Below the pieces are notes generated by a model, which saw only the letters and a program-made list of their open reading frames with translations, ran no database searches and was not told where the DNA came from. Of a stretch of 64,000 bases of DNA, positions 9,392 through 18,155 are shown piece after piece. Every line of letters starts with the position of its first letter. Position 1 is the first letter of the stretch. The stretch comes from JAFGXF01 sp963732595 (GTDB taxonomy: Bacteria > Chloroflexota > Anaerolineae > Anaerolineales > Anaerolineaceae), in NCBI GenBank assembly GCA_963732595.1, contig CAVSZZ010000002.1:1-64000 (forward strand), in the 5' to 3' direction. The position numbers and the translations under genes were made by a program.

Positions 9392-9834
9392 AATTGTTTT
9401 AGATCAGTAAATGGAACCGTAGACCCGGTTATTGAAATTTATAACTGACTCTAATCACCAGAAACGGGAGTCCGTCATCTTTGATAAAGAGAATGACGCT
9501 CCCATGCTATTTTACATCTATTCACGATGTCCGACTTGAATGCTCGGCGCATTGATATATCCAGGGGGTTCGAAGGAATGGAAATTTTATCAAACAATCT
9601 TCATGCATCTTGAAAAAGAAAACGCAGTGTCCATTGGACGGCTCGTGTTGCGTCCTATGAAGAATTCAGCCAAGCTATTGAAAATCTGTCCCCCAATTGG
9701 TGTAGATCAATACTCCCCAGACGACTGTTGCGGATGGAGACTATTCATTGTATGATGGAATAATATCGGTAATAAATCTTTCTCAATCGGTCTTCTGAAG
9801 GTTGAAATCCGGTTAATTCACCTGGAGGTACAAG
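9392..9834. other. 443-bp intergenic region between divergent genes
   Basis: Two short open frames lie here (9540-9755 rightward and 9745-9939 leftward), but neither has a recognisable motif, a good ribosome site or support from neighbours. The region must hold the promoter of the gene starting at 9835, whose ribosome site GGAGG is at ~9823. I see no RNA gene. Confidence 0.4.
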
Positions 9835-10992
9835 ATGGAAAACCTGACTTTGGATCAACTCAAAGAATTGGCGCAACAAACAGCAAGTCCAAGTATATCG
9901 ATTTTTCAACCAACGCATCGCACTGGCCAGGAAACCCAACAGGATCCCTTACGCTTTAAAAATCAACTTCGTGAGGTTGAAAAGCAGTTATTGGGTAGTG
10001 GGATGGGCCCTCGCGAAGTGAGTGCGTTTCTCCAACCGGCGCAGGCATTATTGGATGATTCCGATTTCTGGGATCATCAGCGCGATGGCTTGGCTGTTTT
10101 TATCAGTGCGAACGATTTCCACTATTATCACCTGCCGTTTTATGTCGAAGAACTGCTCATCATTGCTCGATCCTATTATGTTAAACCCGTTTTACCGTTA
10201 TTCACAAATAATGGCCATTATTATATTCTGGCAATCAGCCAGAATGCGGTCAGATTGTTCGAGGGAACACGGTACAGTGTCGGTCAAATCGATTTGCCAG
10301 ATGGGACACCCGTGAGCCTGGAAGAGGCTCTTGCCCTCGATGATCCACAAAAACAGCTGCAAATGCACACGGGCACATCACAGGGCGAGGCCGGGAAAGG
10401 TATGTTCCATGGACAGGGGCCCGGCGATGAGGAACAAAAAGCTTGGATTGAGAAGTATCTCAACCTGGTGGATGTCGGTCTAAAGAATATCTTTCACGAG
10501 CTGCGGGTGCCGCTCGTTCTGGCTGGTGTTGATTATCTGCTGCCGATTTATCATAAAGTCAGCGATTATGCGCATATCATGGAGGAAGGTATCACCGGAA
10601 GTCCTGAACATTTGAGACCTGAAGAATTAAGGGAAAAAGCCTGGCCGATTGTGGAAGCCTACTTCAATCAGGTAACAAAAGATACTGTGAAGGAATACCT
10701 GCAGCTCGCCAATAAAGATCGAGCAACGGATAATATTGAGAAAATTGTCACCGCGGCCTTTAATGGACGTGTGGATAAACTCATCCTGTCTGTTGAGGCT
10801 CAGGTTTGGGGTACATTCGATCCTGAAACCGGGAAAGTCATTCTAAATTCGGATGGGCAGGGCACACTCGATCATATCGCTCTATTGGATTTCGCCGCCA
10901 TGAAAACCCTGCAAAATGGGGGAGCGGTTTACGCTCTTTCTCTCGATGAAATGCCCACAGGCTCACCCGTCGCTGCTGTTTTTCGATATTAG
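9835..10992 (+). CDS. baeRF-type (bacterial archaeo-eukaryotic release factor-like) protein
   Basis: A 385-residue protein that matches the bacterial aeRF1-like families. The N-terminus SPSISIFQPTHRTGQETQQDP is typical of baeRF family 3-type proteins, followed by DGLAVFISANDFHYYHLPF, the PVLPLFTNNGHYYILAISQNAVRLFEG strand pair and a C-terminal eL30e-like segment (ERIVTAAFNGRVDKLILS-type, VWGTFDPETG). These proteins are predicted to act at ribosomes, perhaps in rescue or stress, but most are untested. The next gene, 77 bp downstream in the same direction, is a HPF/RaiA-like ribosome factor, which supports a ribosome-stress role. Confidence 0.8.
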   Translation: MENLTLDQLKELAQQTASPSISIFQPTHRTGQETQQDPLRFKNQLREVEKQLLGSGMGPREVSAFLQPAQALLDDSDFWDHQRDGLAVFISANDFHYYHLPFYVEELLIIARSYYVKPVLPLFTNNGHYYILAISQNAVRLFEGTRYSVGQIDLPDGTPVSLEEALALDDPQKQLQMHTGTSQGEAGKGMFHGQGPGDEEQKAWIEKYLNLVDVGLKNIFHELRVPLVLAGVDYLLPIYHKVSDYAHIMEEGITGSPEHLRPEELREKAWPIVEAYFNQVTKDTVKEYLQLANKDRATDNIEKIVTAAFNGRVDKLILSVEAQVWGTFDPETGKVILNSDGQGTLDHIALLDFAAMKTLQNGGAVYALSLDEMPTGSPVAAVFRY

Positions 10993-11068
10993 ATTTGGGA
11001 TTTTATCTGAAAAACGAACACAGAGCCTGTTTACATGATCGTGATTCAATAAGACAAAGAAGGTAAAT

Positions 11069-11398
11069 ATGGATAAAGCCAATTTTCCGATTGAATTTAA
11101 TAATGAAATTGATGATGTAAAGAAAAGCGAGAACGATTTCTTCGCCCTGGCCGCAGACCGGCTAAGCAAACTGGCAGAAGGCCATAACGATATTTCAGGC
11201 GCGGTTGTTAACTTGAAACAACCTGCTCAAGGGCGTCAGACCTCGTATATATACGAGGTGACGATTATCGTCTACATGGGATCAAATCATATTGCCGCGA
11301 CCGAAAAAGGTGAGGCATTCCAGTCCACTCTGGACGGCGCATTGGATGCTGTTGAAAAGCAGGTTCGTGAACGGCGTAAACAGCAGCGCAACTATTAG
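11069..11398 (+). CDS. Short HPF/RaiA-like ribosome-associated protein
   Basis: A 109-residue protein with the S30AE (sigma-54 modulation/HPF) pattern: FALAADRLSKLAEGHNDISGAVVNLKQP, then a beta strand YEVTIIVYMGSNHIAATEKGEAFQSTLDGALDAVEKQVRERR. Short HPF proteins bind the 30S decoding region and hibernate or protect ribosomes. It lacks the C-terminal dimerisation domain of long HPF. It lies between a baeRF protein and an unknown protein, all rightward with short gaps, suggesting one stress-induced unit. Confidence 0.75.
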   Translation: MDKANFPIEFNNEIDDVKKSENDFFALAADRLSKLAEGHNDISGAVVNLKQPAQGRQTSYIYEVTIIVYMGSNHIAATEKGEAFQSTLDGALDAVEKQVRERRKQQRNY

Positions 11399-11430
11399 GA
11401 TGCAAATTCATTTGGTGAAAGGAGTATCAA

Positions 11431-12198
11431 ATGAAACCAGAAATAACAGATATTGCTTACAGTACAGCACTCACATTCGAACTGGTAACCCAATACGGTG
11501 TAATGATTCTGGGTGCGCCTATTTTTCCCTCGTTGCAAAAGGAAGCAATTTACAAGACCAACATGAATACCAGGGCAGTACTGCTGTTCATGCAGTTTAA
11601 ATTAAGTGAACACATTGTTGGCACAGCTTCGTCATTGAAAGATGACTGGGGAATTCCTTATTATCGCTTCCTGATCCATCCAAAACATAAGAACAAACGG
11701 CATGAATTGTTACTGAACCTGGAGGATCTGAATAACCTGGTGTATTACATCGCCCCTGGATTTCATACCCGGAGCGAATTGTACGAGTCTCTGATGCAAA
11801 AGACCTTATTGATCAATTCCACATTTTGGTCGCCTAAAGCAATTGGCACACTACCGACAACAACCACCAGCACCACCCTTTCTTACAAAAGCGGCACGCA
11901 TTATGGTATTTTGGAACCGGGAAAAAGGAAAATTGATGGCGTGATAAATGGTGAAAGGCTCAGATATGTGATCAATAGCAGGTTCGAGACAAACCAGACA
12001 GAGCTATTTGACAACGAACGGTTTAGTTCTTTGGGTGATCAAATGTTGGAAAATTATCTAAAAATCCTCCACGCACCAAAAGAGCGAAGATTAATTAATG
12101 ATATTAAGAAACATCGAGATCGTATCGACCCGCGTGACTATTTGAGCCTGATATCCACTTTACTGTACGATTGTTACGTATACATCGTCACAAGGTAA
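11431..12198 (+). CDS. Hypothetical protein in ribosome-factor cluster
   Basis: A 255-residue protein I do not recognise. It is basic, with no signal peptide or membrane helix. Visible features are a Thr-rich stretch (GTLPTTTTSTTLSYKSGTHYG) near residue 150 and the basic C-terminal segment RRLINDIKKHRDRIDPRDY. A GGTGAAAGGAG ribosome site precedes the ATG. The gap of 32 bp to the HPF-like gene and the common direction suggest co-transcription. A nucleic-acid or ribosome-associated role is possible from context only. Confidence 0.6.
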   Translation: MKPEITDIAYSTALTFELVTQYGVMILGAPIFPSLQKEAIYKTNMNTRAVLLFMQFKLSEHIVGTASSLKDDWGIPYYRFLIHPKHKNKRHELLLNLEDLNNLVYYIAPGFHTRSELYESLMQKTLLINSTFWSPKAIGTLPTTTTSTTLSYKSGTHYGILEPGKRKIDGVINGERLRYVINSRFETNQTELFDNERFSSLGDQMLENYLKILHAPKERRLINDIKKHRDRIDPRDYLSLISTLLYDCYVYIVTR

Positions 12199-12239
12199 CA
12201 GGGTCACTTTTAGCCTATTTAAGCCCTTAGCGATGTAAA

Positions 12240-12365
12240 GGAATTGACGCCCCTGGATGGGCTCTCCCACCTCGGCACCGCGAAGCTGGTGACTTTGGAA
12301 TCCCCCAGCCAGCTGACATTTGCCTCCGCTGGCCCCCTGTATTTTGGGGGTTGTACGCGGGTTGA
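12240..12365. repeat. GC-rich hairpin-mosaic repeat between convergent genes
   Basis: It carries the string CTCCCACCTCGGCACCGC followed by a GAGCTGG-like stretch and C-run/G-run pairs (CCCCCTG...TTTTGGGGG). The same string recurs at 53475-53500, so this is a dispersed element. It may also serve as terminator for the convergent genes on both sides. Confidence 0.55.
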
Positions 12366-12371
12366 ATGCGC

Positions 12372-13751
12372 TCAATGCAAGCCAGTAAACAGGAAATTCA
12401 AATCATTCACATTCGTTTGTGTGGGACCAACAACAACAAGGTCCTTAAGTCTCTTAAAATAGTTATATGAGTCGTTGGTCATCAGATACTTCCCCGCATG
12501 CATGTCTAGCGCCATTGCCCGGGCATGGGTCTCGCCTGTCACAATTGCGCCGGCAGAATCTGTTTTTCCATCCTCGCCATCCGTTGCAAAAGTGAGTAAA
12601 GCGATGGATTTCTGCCCAGCCAGCTTTTCAACCGCTCCCAAGGCTACTTCCATGTTCCTGCCCCCCAGGCCATCACCATTAACCGTTACGGTTGTCTCCC
12701 CACCCGCGATATAGCATACCGGTTGATTTGTTGTATTCCCAGAGGAAATTGCATCGATTAATATATCTGCCAATTGTTGACCGACCAGTGATGCTTCGCC
12801 AATAAGATCTGATGCGATGACGGTTGAGTGAAACCCCTCCTGTTTTGCCCGATTCATTGCGGCCAGGGCTGCATCGCGGTTGCACCCAATGATTTGATTG
12901 TGAATGACTTTATTCTCCATATTTATCGACTTGGCCGTTTCTGGTATATGGTTACCGACACCCTTCAACAGGTGGTCCTTGATTGATCCGGGTATGGTCT
13001 CCGAAATTCCAAATTTTTCTATTATTTCCCAGGCATCATTGAATGTTGTTGGATCAACACTGGTGGGTCCTGAGGCAATATCTTCAAGTTTATTGCCAAT
13101 CACATCCGAAAGGATGAAAGAATGGATCTCATTTGCTTGACCGTATTTTAATAATCCCCCACCCTTGATTCGGTCTATATGTCTTCGGATGCAATTGATA
13201 TCATTGATCGTCGCGCCGCTGAGTAACAACAGGCTGGTCAGTCTTTGCATATCCATTAAGCTGATTGAGCCTGATGGATGTGTGAGCAGTGAGGATCCGC
13301 CACCGGATATCAGAAATACAACCATATCCTGTTCATTCGATTGAGTCAGTATCCTCTCAATTTTTTTTGCTGCCCGAACACTGTTTCTGTCCGGCGTTGG
13401 ATGCCCCGCCTTTATCACCTCCAGATTCCCCATTTTTATAACATCAGGATGCTTGGTGACAATCACACCGCGAACATCCTGGTTATCGAAGAAGTCAACG
13501 GCTGCCCGGGCCATCGGTATGGCTGCCTTGCCAAATGAAATGATGATGATCCTTCGATTTCCATCCTTATGATCAATTTGGTTTTTATATTGCTTCTCCA
13601 AATTAACCATTACGGACTGATAAGGGTCCACTCTCTCCAACGCAGACGATAAGATATTTTTAATGGAATCCCCTAAAACCATCTTATCCAAAGAATAGGT
13701 GGGAGCTAATGTAAAGTGATCCATTTTCATCCAATTCCTGAACGTTCCCAT
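12372..13751 (-). CDS. Glycerate kinase, MOFRL family (glycerate 2-kinase)
   Basis: A 459-residue protein matching DUF4147 plus MOFRL. It phosphorylates glycerate with ATP; members of this family usually give 2-phosphoglycerate. Visible signatures are IIISFGKAAIPMARAA near the N-terminus, FLISGGGSSLL, a TINDINCIRRHIDRIKGGGL helix, the CYIAGGETTVTVNGDGLGGRNME active-site region, FATDGEDGKTDSAGAIV, and a C-terminal VVVGPTQTNVNDLNFLF MOFRL motif. It is next to, and co-directional with, a GH13 phosphorylase whose product can be glycerate, which argues for a salvage role. Some family members are annotated hydroxypyruvate reductase, but the kinase fits better. The start may be one of two later methionines. 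Confidence 0.88.
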   Translation of the reverse strand: MGTFRNWMKMDHFTLAPTYSLDKMVLGDSIKNILSSALERVDPYQSVMVNLEKQYKNQIDHKDGNRRIIIISFGKAAIPMARAAVDFFDNQDVRGVIVTKHPDVIKMGNLEVIKAGHPTPDRNSVRAAKKIERILTQSNEQDMVVFLISGGGSSLLTHPSGSISLMDMQRLTSLLLLSGATINDINCIRRHIDRIKGGGLLKYGQANEIHSFILSDVIGNKLEDIASGPTSVDPTTFNDAWEIIEKFGISETIPGSIKDHLLKGVGNHIPETAKSINMENKVIHNQIIGCNRDAALAAMNRAKQEGFHSTVIASDLIGEASLVGQQLADILIDAISSGNTTNQPVCYIAGGETTVTVNGDGLGGRNMEVALGAVEKLAGQKSIALLTFATDGEDGKTDSAGAIVTGETHARAMALDMHAGKYLMTNDSYNYFKRLKDLVVVGPTQTNVNDLNFLFTGLH

Positions 13752-13776
13752 GGTCGAAACAGCGCTGCTGAAAGCC

Positions 13777-15510
13777 TCAGACAGCGCCTGTCATCCAGAC
13801 AACTGAATACGGTGCCAACCTGATAGCTGCCCGATCATTAACCACCTTAATGGTCTTTTGACTGAGCAAATCTTTAATTTTGGTTGCCCGGTTTAGTCCA
13901 AGATCGTTAAGATTAACCTCTGTTTCAAGGTATTGATTTTTAACATTATGAATGCAGATAACCGTTTCCTGTCCATCCGGAGAGGTTCGGATTATTGAGA
14001 ATAGCCCCGGATGCATCATCACAACTTTTTGGTCTCCATTCGGATGAAAAGCCGGGCTGGCCCTTCTTGCGGATAGCAACTTTTTGAAACCTGAAAAAAC
14101 GAGCTGACTCAAAGAGCCCGTTTCATTCAATTCACTTTCGAGAGAATCCATTTGAATTTTTTTGCGATTTATGGTTCGCGCTTGAGCGGTGTGTTTAACA
14201 CCTTCCAACCAGTTGCGAGATCCCACCAGGCTGTGAAAGTAAATACCCGGTACACCTCTCAATGATAACAGGATGGCCTGGGCTGACATGAATCGAGCGA
14301 CCTGCACATCTACCGGTTCATCGCCCGATGGATCAGAAAGCGCATCAAAGTAACTGATATTCAGTTCATAAGGGCTTTGGGTTCCATCGGCATTCTGCTT
14401 ATGAGAGATCAAGCCCCCATGCGCGCGTGCCTGCTGAACCAACGCATCGATCTCCTGCGCGGAAAGGATCCCCCGGACAGGGTTCAGCCCGATTCCATCA
14501 TGTGAGGCCAGGAAATTGAAATATGTGACCCGGTCGGAGGGGAATGCCAATTCCAAAGCCCAGGTCGAGAGTATGGTAGAGTCGCCTGTACGAAAGGTGT
14601 GGAGCACAAGCGGCGGAAGCGCGAAATTATAGACGAGCTGGGCTTCGTTCCAACCATCGCCAAAATAGGAAATGTTGTCCGCATGCGGCACATTGGTCTC
14701 GGTGATCAGGCGGACATGGGGTGCCACATCGTCAAGGATTGCGCGCAGGAGCTGAATGATGGCATGTGTTTGGGGAAGATGAATACAGGTCGTTCCGATC
14801 TCCTTCCAAAGGTAGGCGATCGCATCCAGGCGCAGGAATTGGGCACCGCGCTGAGCGTACATGAGCAGGATGTCGATCATTTCGAGCAGCACGGCGGGAT
14901 TATGAAAATCAAGATCCACCTGGTCTTCACTGAATGTCGTCCACACACAGCGTTTGCCTGCGCCTGTTTGGAATTCAGTCAACAATGGCAGAGCTCGCGG
15001 CCGGACAACCCGTGACAGATCGGGGTTGCCCTCGACCACCATAAAATAGTCGCGATATGGAATTTCATTACGCAGAAAAGCCTTGAACCACACCCCCCGG
15101 GCTGAGGCATGGTTGATGACGCCATCAAACATCAACCGGAAGGATCGCCCCAGCTGCTCAATATCCAACCAGGTGCCTAGGTCTGGATCAACCGCGCGAT
15201 GATCCATGACTGAGAAACCATCATCCGATGACCAGGGAAAGAACGGCAGGATGTGAAGCCCGCTGATCAGGTCCCGCAAGTGGGTTTTGCAAAATTTCGC
15301 CATTGTCTGCAATGGCGGCCTGCCAGGCTCGCGGATTTGGTCGGCATAGGTGATCAGGATCGCATCGTTTTCATCCAGGGAGGTTTTATCAGGAACCGGA
15401 ATGTGATTGCGGTATTTTTCGACCAGTTGCTGCAATCGTTGCACGGTTTGGTTGGCAAGCTCCGGACTGTAAATCCTGGTGAGGAGTGTGGTATAAAAAG
15501 TCATACCCAT
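13777..15510 (-). CDS. GH13 sucrose-phosphorylase-like enzyme, probable glucosylglycerate phosphorylase
   Basis: A 577-residue glycoside hydrolase family 13 protein of the sucrose phosphorylase subfamily. The catalytic triad is visible: nucleophile D229 (RLDA), acid/base E271 (ITET) and transition-state stabiliser D338 (SHDG). The N-terminal GLHILPFFPWSSDDGFSVMD is typical. Characterised relatives include sucrose phosphorylase and glucosylglycerate phosphorylase, which splits 2-O-glucosylglycerate with phosphate to glucose 1-phosphate and D-glycerate. A glycerate kinase gene lies 25 bp downstream and a glucosylglycerate synthesis operon is divergent, so glucosylglycerate is the most likely substrate (inference from context). 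It is probably cytoplasmic, as no signal peptide is visible. Confidence 0.85.
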   Translation of the reverse strand: MGMTFYTTLLTRIYSPELANQTVQRLQQLVEKYRNHIPVPDKTSLDENDAILITYADQIREPGRPPLQTMAKFCKTHLRDLISGLHILPFFPWSSDDGFSVMDHRAVDPDLGTWLDIEQLGRSFRLMFDGVINHASARGVWFKAFLRNEIPYRDYFMVVEGNPDLSRVVRPRALPLLTEFQTGAGKRCVWTTFSEDQVDLDFHNPAVLLEMIDILLMYAQRGAQFLRLDAIAYLWKEIGTTCIHLPQTHAIIQLLRAILDDVAPHVRLITETNVPHADNISYFGDGWNEAQLVYNFALPPLVLHTFRTGDSTILSTWALELAFPSDRVTYFNFLASHDGIGLNPVRGILSAQEIDALVQQARAHGGLISHKQNADGTQSPYELNISYFDALSDPSGDEPVDVQVARFMSAQAILLSLRGVPGIYFHSLVGSRNWLEGVKHTAQARTINRKKIQMDSLESELNETGSLSQLVFSGFKKLLSARRASPAFHPNGDQKVVMMHPGLFSIIRTSPDGQETVICIHNVKNQYLETEVNLNDLGLNRATKIKDLLSQKTIKVVNDRAAIRLAPYSVVWMTGAV

Positions 15511-15594
15511 AACGTTATTTTACTGTATCATAATTGTTTAGCGGATATAATTAAGCATGCATCAAAAAGGATTTAGCTTACCAGGAGAGACCAA
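15511..15594. promoter_or_regulatory. Divergent promoter region of the glucosylglycerate island
   Basis: This 84-bp gap separates the breakdown genes (leftward) from the synthesis genes (rightward). It is AT-rich with a TATAATT run near 15545, which could serve as a -10 box for rightward transcription, and a CAGGAGAG ribosome site before the ATG at 15595. A shared regulator site is likely here, but no clear operator was seen. Confidence 0.5.
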
Positions 15595-16935
15595 ATGACC
15601 CCCTCCCGGCACCTCGGATTCATATCCACACGGTTTGCTGGAACAGACGGTGTCTCACTTGAAAGCGCAAAATGGGCCGCTGTTCTGGAACGGATGGATC
15701 ATACCTGCTATTACTTCTGCGGTGAATGCGATCGTCCGCCGGAGAAAAGCTATATCGTCCCTGAGGCTTTTTATCGACATCCGACCATCGATTCAATCAA
15801 CAGGATCGTCTTTGCGGGTGAATGGGGGCAAATGCACAAGCAAGTCACTGCGCATACCGGGGTGGAAGAACTTCGCCAGGATTTCTTCTCGGTCTATATC
15901 CGCCCGGCAAGCGTCACCAAACAGGTGCAGGATCTGAAGGATTATTTCAAGGACCACCTGTATCAATTCGCCTCCCGCTTCCAGCTTGAAGCACTCATCG
16001 TCGAGAATGCGCTCACCATCCCAATCAACCTGCCGCTCGGCCTGGCGCTGACCGAATTCATCGCCGAGACAGGCTACCCGGTCATCGCCCACCATCATGA
16101 TTTCTTCTGGGAACGCCAGCGCTTCATGAATAATTCTGTTCGTGATTACCTGGCTGCCGCCTTCCCACCCAACCTGCCCTCCATTCGCCATGTCGTGCTG
16201 AACTCCGTGCAGGCTTTCCAGCTCGCGTCCAGAACCGGCCTGGCAGCCATGATCATCCCGAATGTCATGGATTTTGATTCACCCCCTGCCCCCCTGGATG
16301 ACTATGCGCTCTCGGCACGTCCGGACCTGGGCCTGTCTCCCGAACAATACCTGATCCTGCAGCCGACCAGGATCATCCAGCGCAAGGGGATCGAGCACGC
16401 CATCGAGTTGACCCGCCGGCTCGGGCTGCCAGCCGAGCTGGTCATTTCGCATGCTGCCGGCGACGAAGGCACCGATTACGAAAAGCGCGTGCATGAATTT
16501 GCCTCCCTCCTGCAGGTGACGGTAAACTTCGAGTCAGCCATTGTCGGTCCCGAGCGCGGGACCACGTCCGATGGACGCAAGATCTACGCCCTGAGTGATG
16601 TCTACCCGCAGGCCGACCTGGTCACCTATCCATCCACCATGGAGGGTTTTGGCAATGCCTTCCTTGAGGCCATTTATTTCAAACGGCCACTGGTCGTGAA
16701 TAATTATTCGATTTATGAAGCGGATATTAAACCCAAGGGTTTTCAAGTGATCGAATTTGATGACTTCATCAGCGAAAAAACGCTGGAGGAAGCACGATTT
16801 ATTCTCACCCATCCGGAGGTTGCGCAGACACAATGCGAACATAATTATCAACTAGCCAGACGCTATTTCTCGTATACCATGCTGGAACGTCGTCTCGGCC
16901 TGTTGCTGTCTGACTGCTTTGGAGAGGTGGTATGA
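15595..16935 (+). CDS. GT4 glycosyltransferase, glucosylglycerate-pathway type
   Basis: A 446-residue protein with the C-terminal GT4 pattern: LILQPTRIIQRKGIEHAIELTRRLG (donor-binding helix), then YPQADLVTYPSTMEGFGNAFLEAIYFKRPLVV, the E-G-F-G-N-x-x-x-E motif that contacts the nucleotide sugar. The N-terminus GFISTRFAGTDGVSLES is typical of a GT4 group that often travels with GpgS. Such enzymes can extend glucosylglycerate, for example by mannosyl transfer, but the specificity here is not shown by the sequence. It is the first gene of a tight four-gene operon and ends in an ATGA overlap with the next gene. Confidence 0.75.
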   Translation: MTPSRHLGFISTRFAGTDGVSLESAKWAAVLERMDHTCYYFCGECDRPPEKSYIVPEAFYRHPTIDSINRIVFAGEWGQMHKQVTAHTGVEELRQDFFSVYIRPASVTKQVQDLKDYFKDHLYQFASRFQLEALIVENALTIPINLPLGLALTEFIAETGYPVIAHHHDFFWERQRFMNNSVRDYLAAAFPPNLPSIRHVVLNSVQAFQLASRTGLAAMIIPNVMDFDSPPAPLDDYALSARPDLGLSPEQYLILQPTRIIQRKGIEHAIELTRRLGLPAELVISHAAGDEGTDYEKRVHEFASLLQVTVNFESAIVGPERGTTSDGRKIYALSDVYPQADLVTYPSTMEGFGNAFLEAIYFKRPLVVNNYSIYEADIKPKGFQVIEFDDFISEKTLEEARFILTHPEVAQTQCEHNYQLARRYFSYTMLERRLGLLLSDCFGEVV

Positions 16936-18155
16936 AGATTGCCTTGCTGCACTACTCCTCCCCGCCCATTGTAGGGGGTGTCGAAAGCGTCCTGGCCCAT
17001 CACGCCCGCCTGATGTCCAAAGCCGGACATGAGGTCACGATCCTGGCTGGCCGGGGTGAGGTTTTTGATCAGCGCATCCCTGTACGGATCATGGAACGGC
17101 TGGATTCGCGCCACCCGGACGTGCTACGGGTTAAGAAGATGCTCGACAGCGGGCAGATGATGGATGATTTTAAGGATCTGCGCGATCGGATTAAAGCAGA
17201 CCTGGTGACAGCTCTGGAGGGTTTTGAGATCTTAATCGCACATAATGTCGCCTCGCTGCATAAAAACCTGGCGCTGACAGCTGCGCTGGAACAGGCCTGC
17301 CAGATACCGGGATTCCCAAGACTGATTCTGTGGCATCACGACCTGGCATGGACCACTCCCCGCTACCGGGCTGAACTGCACCCAGGTTACCCCTGGGATT
17401 TACTCCGCACCCCATGGAAAAACGCCGTCCAGGTGGTTATCTCCGAAACCCGCCGCCGGGAACTGGGCAACCTGCTTGGCATTCCACCCGAATCGATCCA
17501 CATCATCCCGAATGGCGTGGAGATGGACACCTTCTACAAGCTTGACCCGCTGACCATGCAATTAAAGGATCAACTGAATTTAATCCAGGCTGATCCACTG
17601 TTCCTGCTGCCGGTGCGCCTGACCCCCCGTAAAAACATAGAGCTGGCCTTGCATATCCTGGCTGAACTGAGACATGAATTACCGAATGCCGTGTTATTGA
17701 TCACTGGACCCGAAGGACCGCATAATCCTGCCAATGCATCCTACCTGCGTAAATTGCTGGCAATGCGTGACGCGTTGAATTTGCAGGGTGCCGCGATATT
17801 TCTGGCCGAGGAGGTAACCGGGTTCATATCTGACCCGGTCATCGCCGATTTTTACAAGTTGGCAGATGCGTTATTATTTCCAAGCAAGGAGGAAGGCTTT
17901 GGTATCCCCATCATCGAAGCTGCCTTCAGCGGCCTGCCTGTTTTCTGTGCCGATATTCCCGTCCTGCGAGAACTGGGACACGACGACGTGAGCTACTTCC
18001 CGGTCAACGGCGATCCGCAAGCGATCGCCACACAAATTCGCCATCGGCTGGATAACGAGGCAACGGTACGCTGGGCTCGCCGCGCAAAGCGCACCTTCAC
18101 CTGGGATTCAATCTATGCAAAGCAAATTGAACCATTATTACAGGAGGTGATGTGA
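16932..18155 (+). CDS. GT4 glycosyltransferase
   Basis: A 407-residue GT-B fold enzyme. The N-terminal LLHYSSPPIVGGVESVLAHHARLMSKAGHEVTILAG is the acceptor domain start of GT4. The donor domain has LPVRLTPRKNIELALHILAEL and ADALLFPSKEEGFGIPIIEAAFSGLPVF (E-x7-E motif). It is probably cytoplasmic or peripheral to the membrane. Start and stop overlap both neighbours by four bases, showing tight translational coupling with the upstream GT4 and the downstream GpgS gene. It probably acts on the same glucosylglycerate-based product, perhaps adding a further sugar (inference). Confidence 0.78.
   Translation: MKIALLHYSSPPIVGGVESVLAHHARLMSKAGHEVTILAGRGEVFDQRIPVRIMERLDSRHPDVLRVKKMLDSGQMMDDFKDLRDRIKADLVTALEGFEILIAHNVASLHKNLALTAALEQACQIPGFPRLILWHHDLAWTTPRYRAELHPGYPWDLLRTPWKNAVQVVISETRRRELGNLLGIPPESIHIIPNGVEMDTFYKLDPLTMQLKDQLNLIQADPLFLLPVRLTPRKNIELALHILAELRHELPNAVLLITGPEGPHNPANASYLRKLLAMRDALNLQGAAIFLAEEVTGFISDPVIADFYKLADALLFPSKEEGFGIPIIEAAFSGLPVFCADIPVLRELGHDDVSYFPVNGDPQAIATQIRHRLDNEATVRWARRAKRTFTWDSIYAKQIEPLLQEVM

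Noticed and set aside
9540..9755. A 71-codon frame upstream of the baeRF gene
   Set aside because: No motif, no good start context, odd composition.
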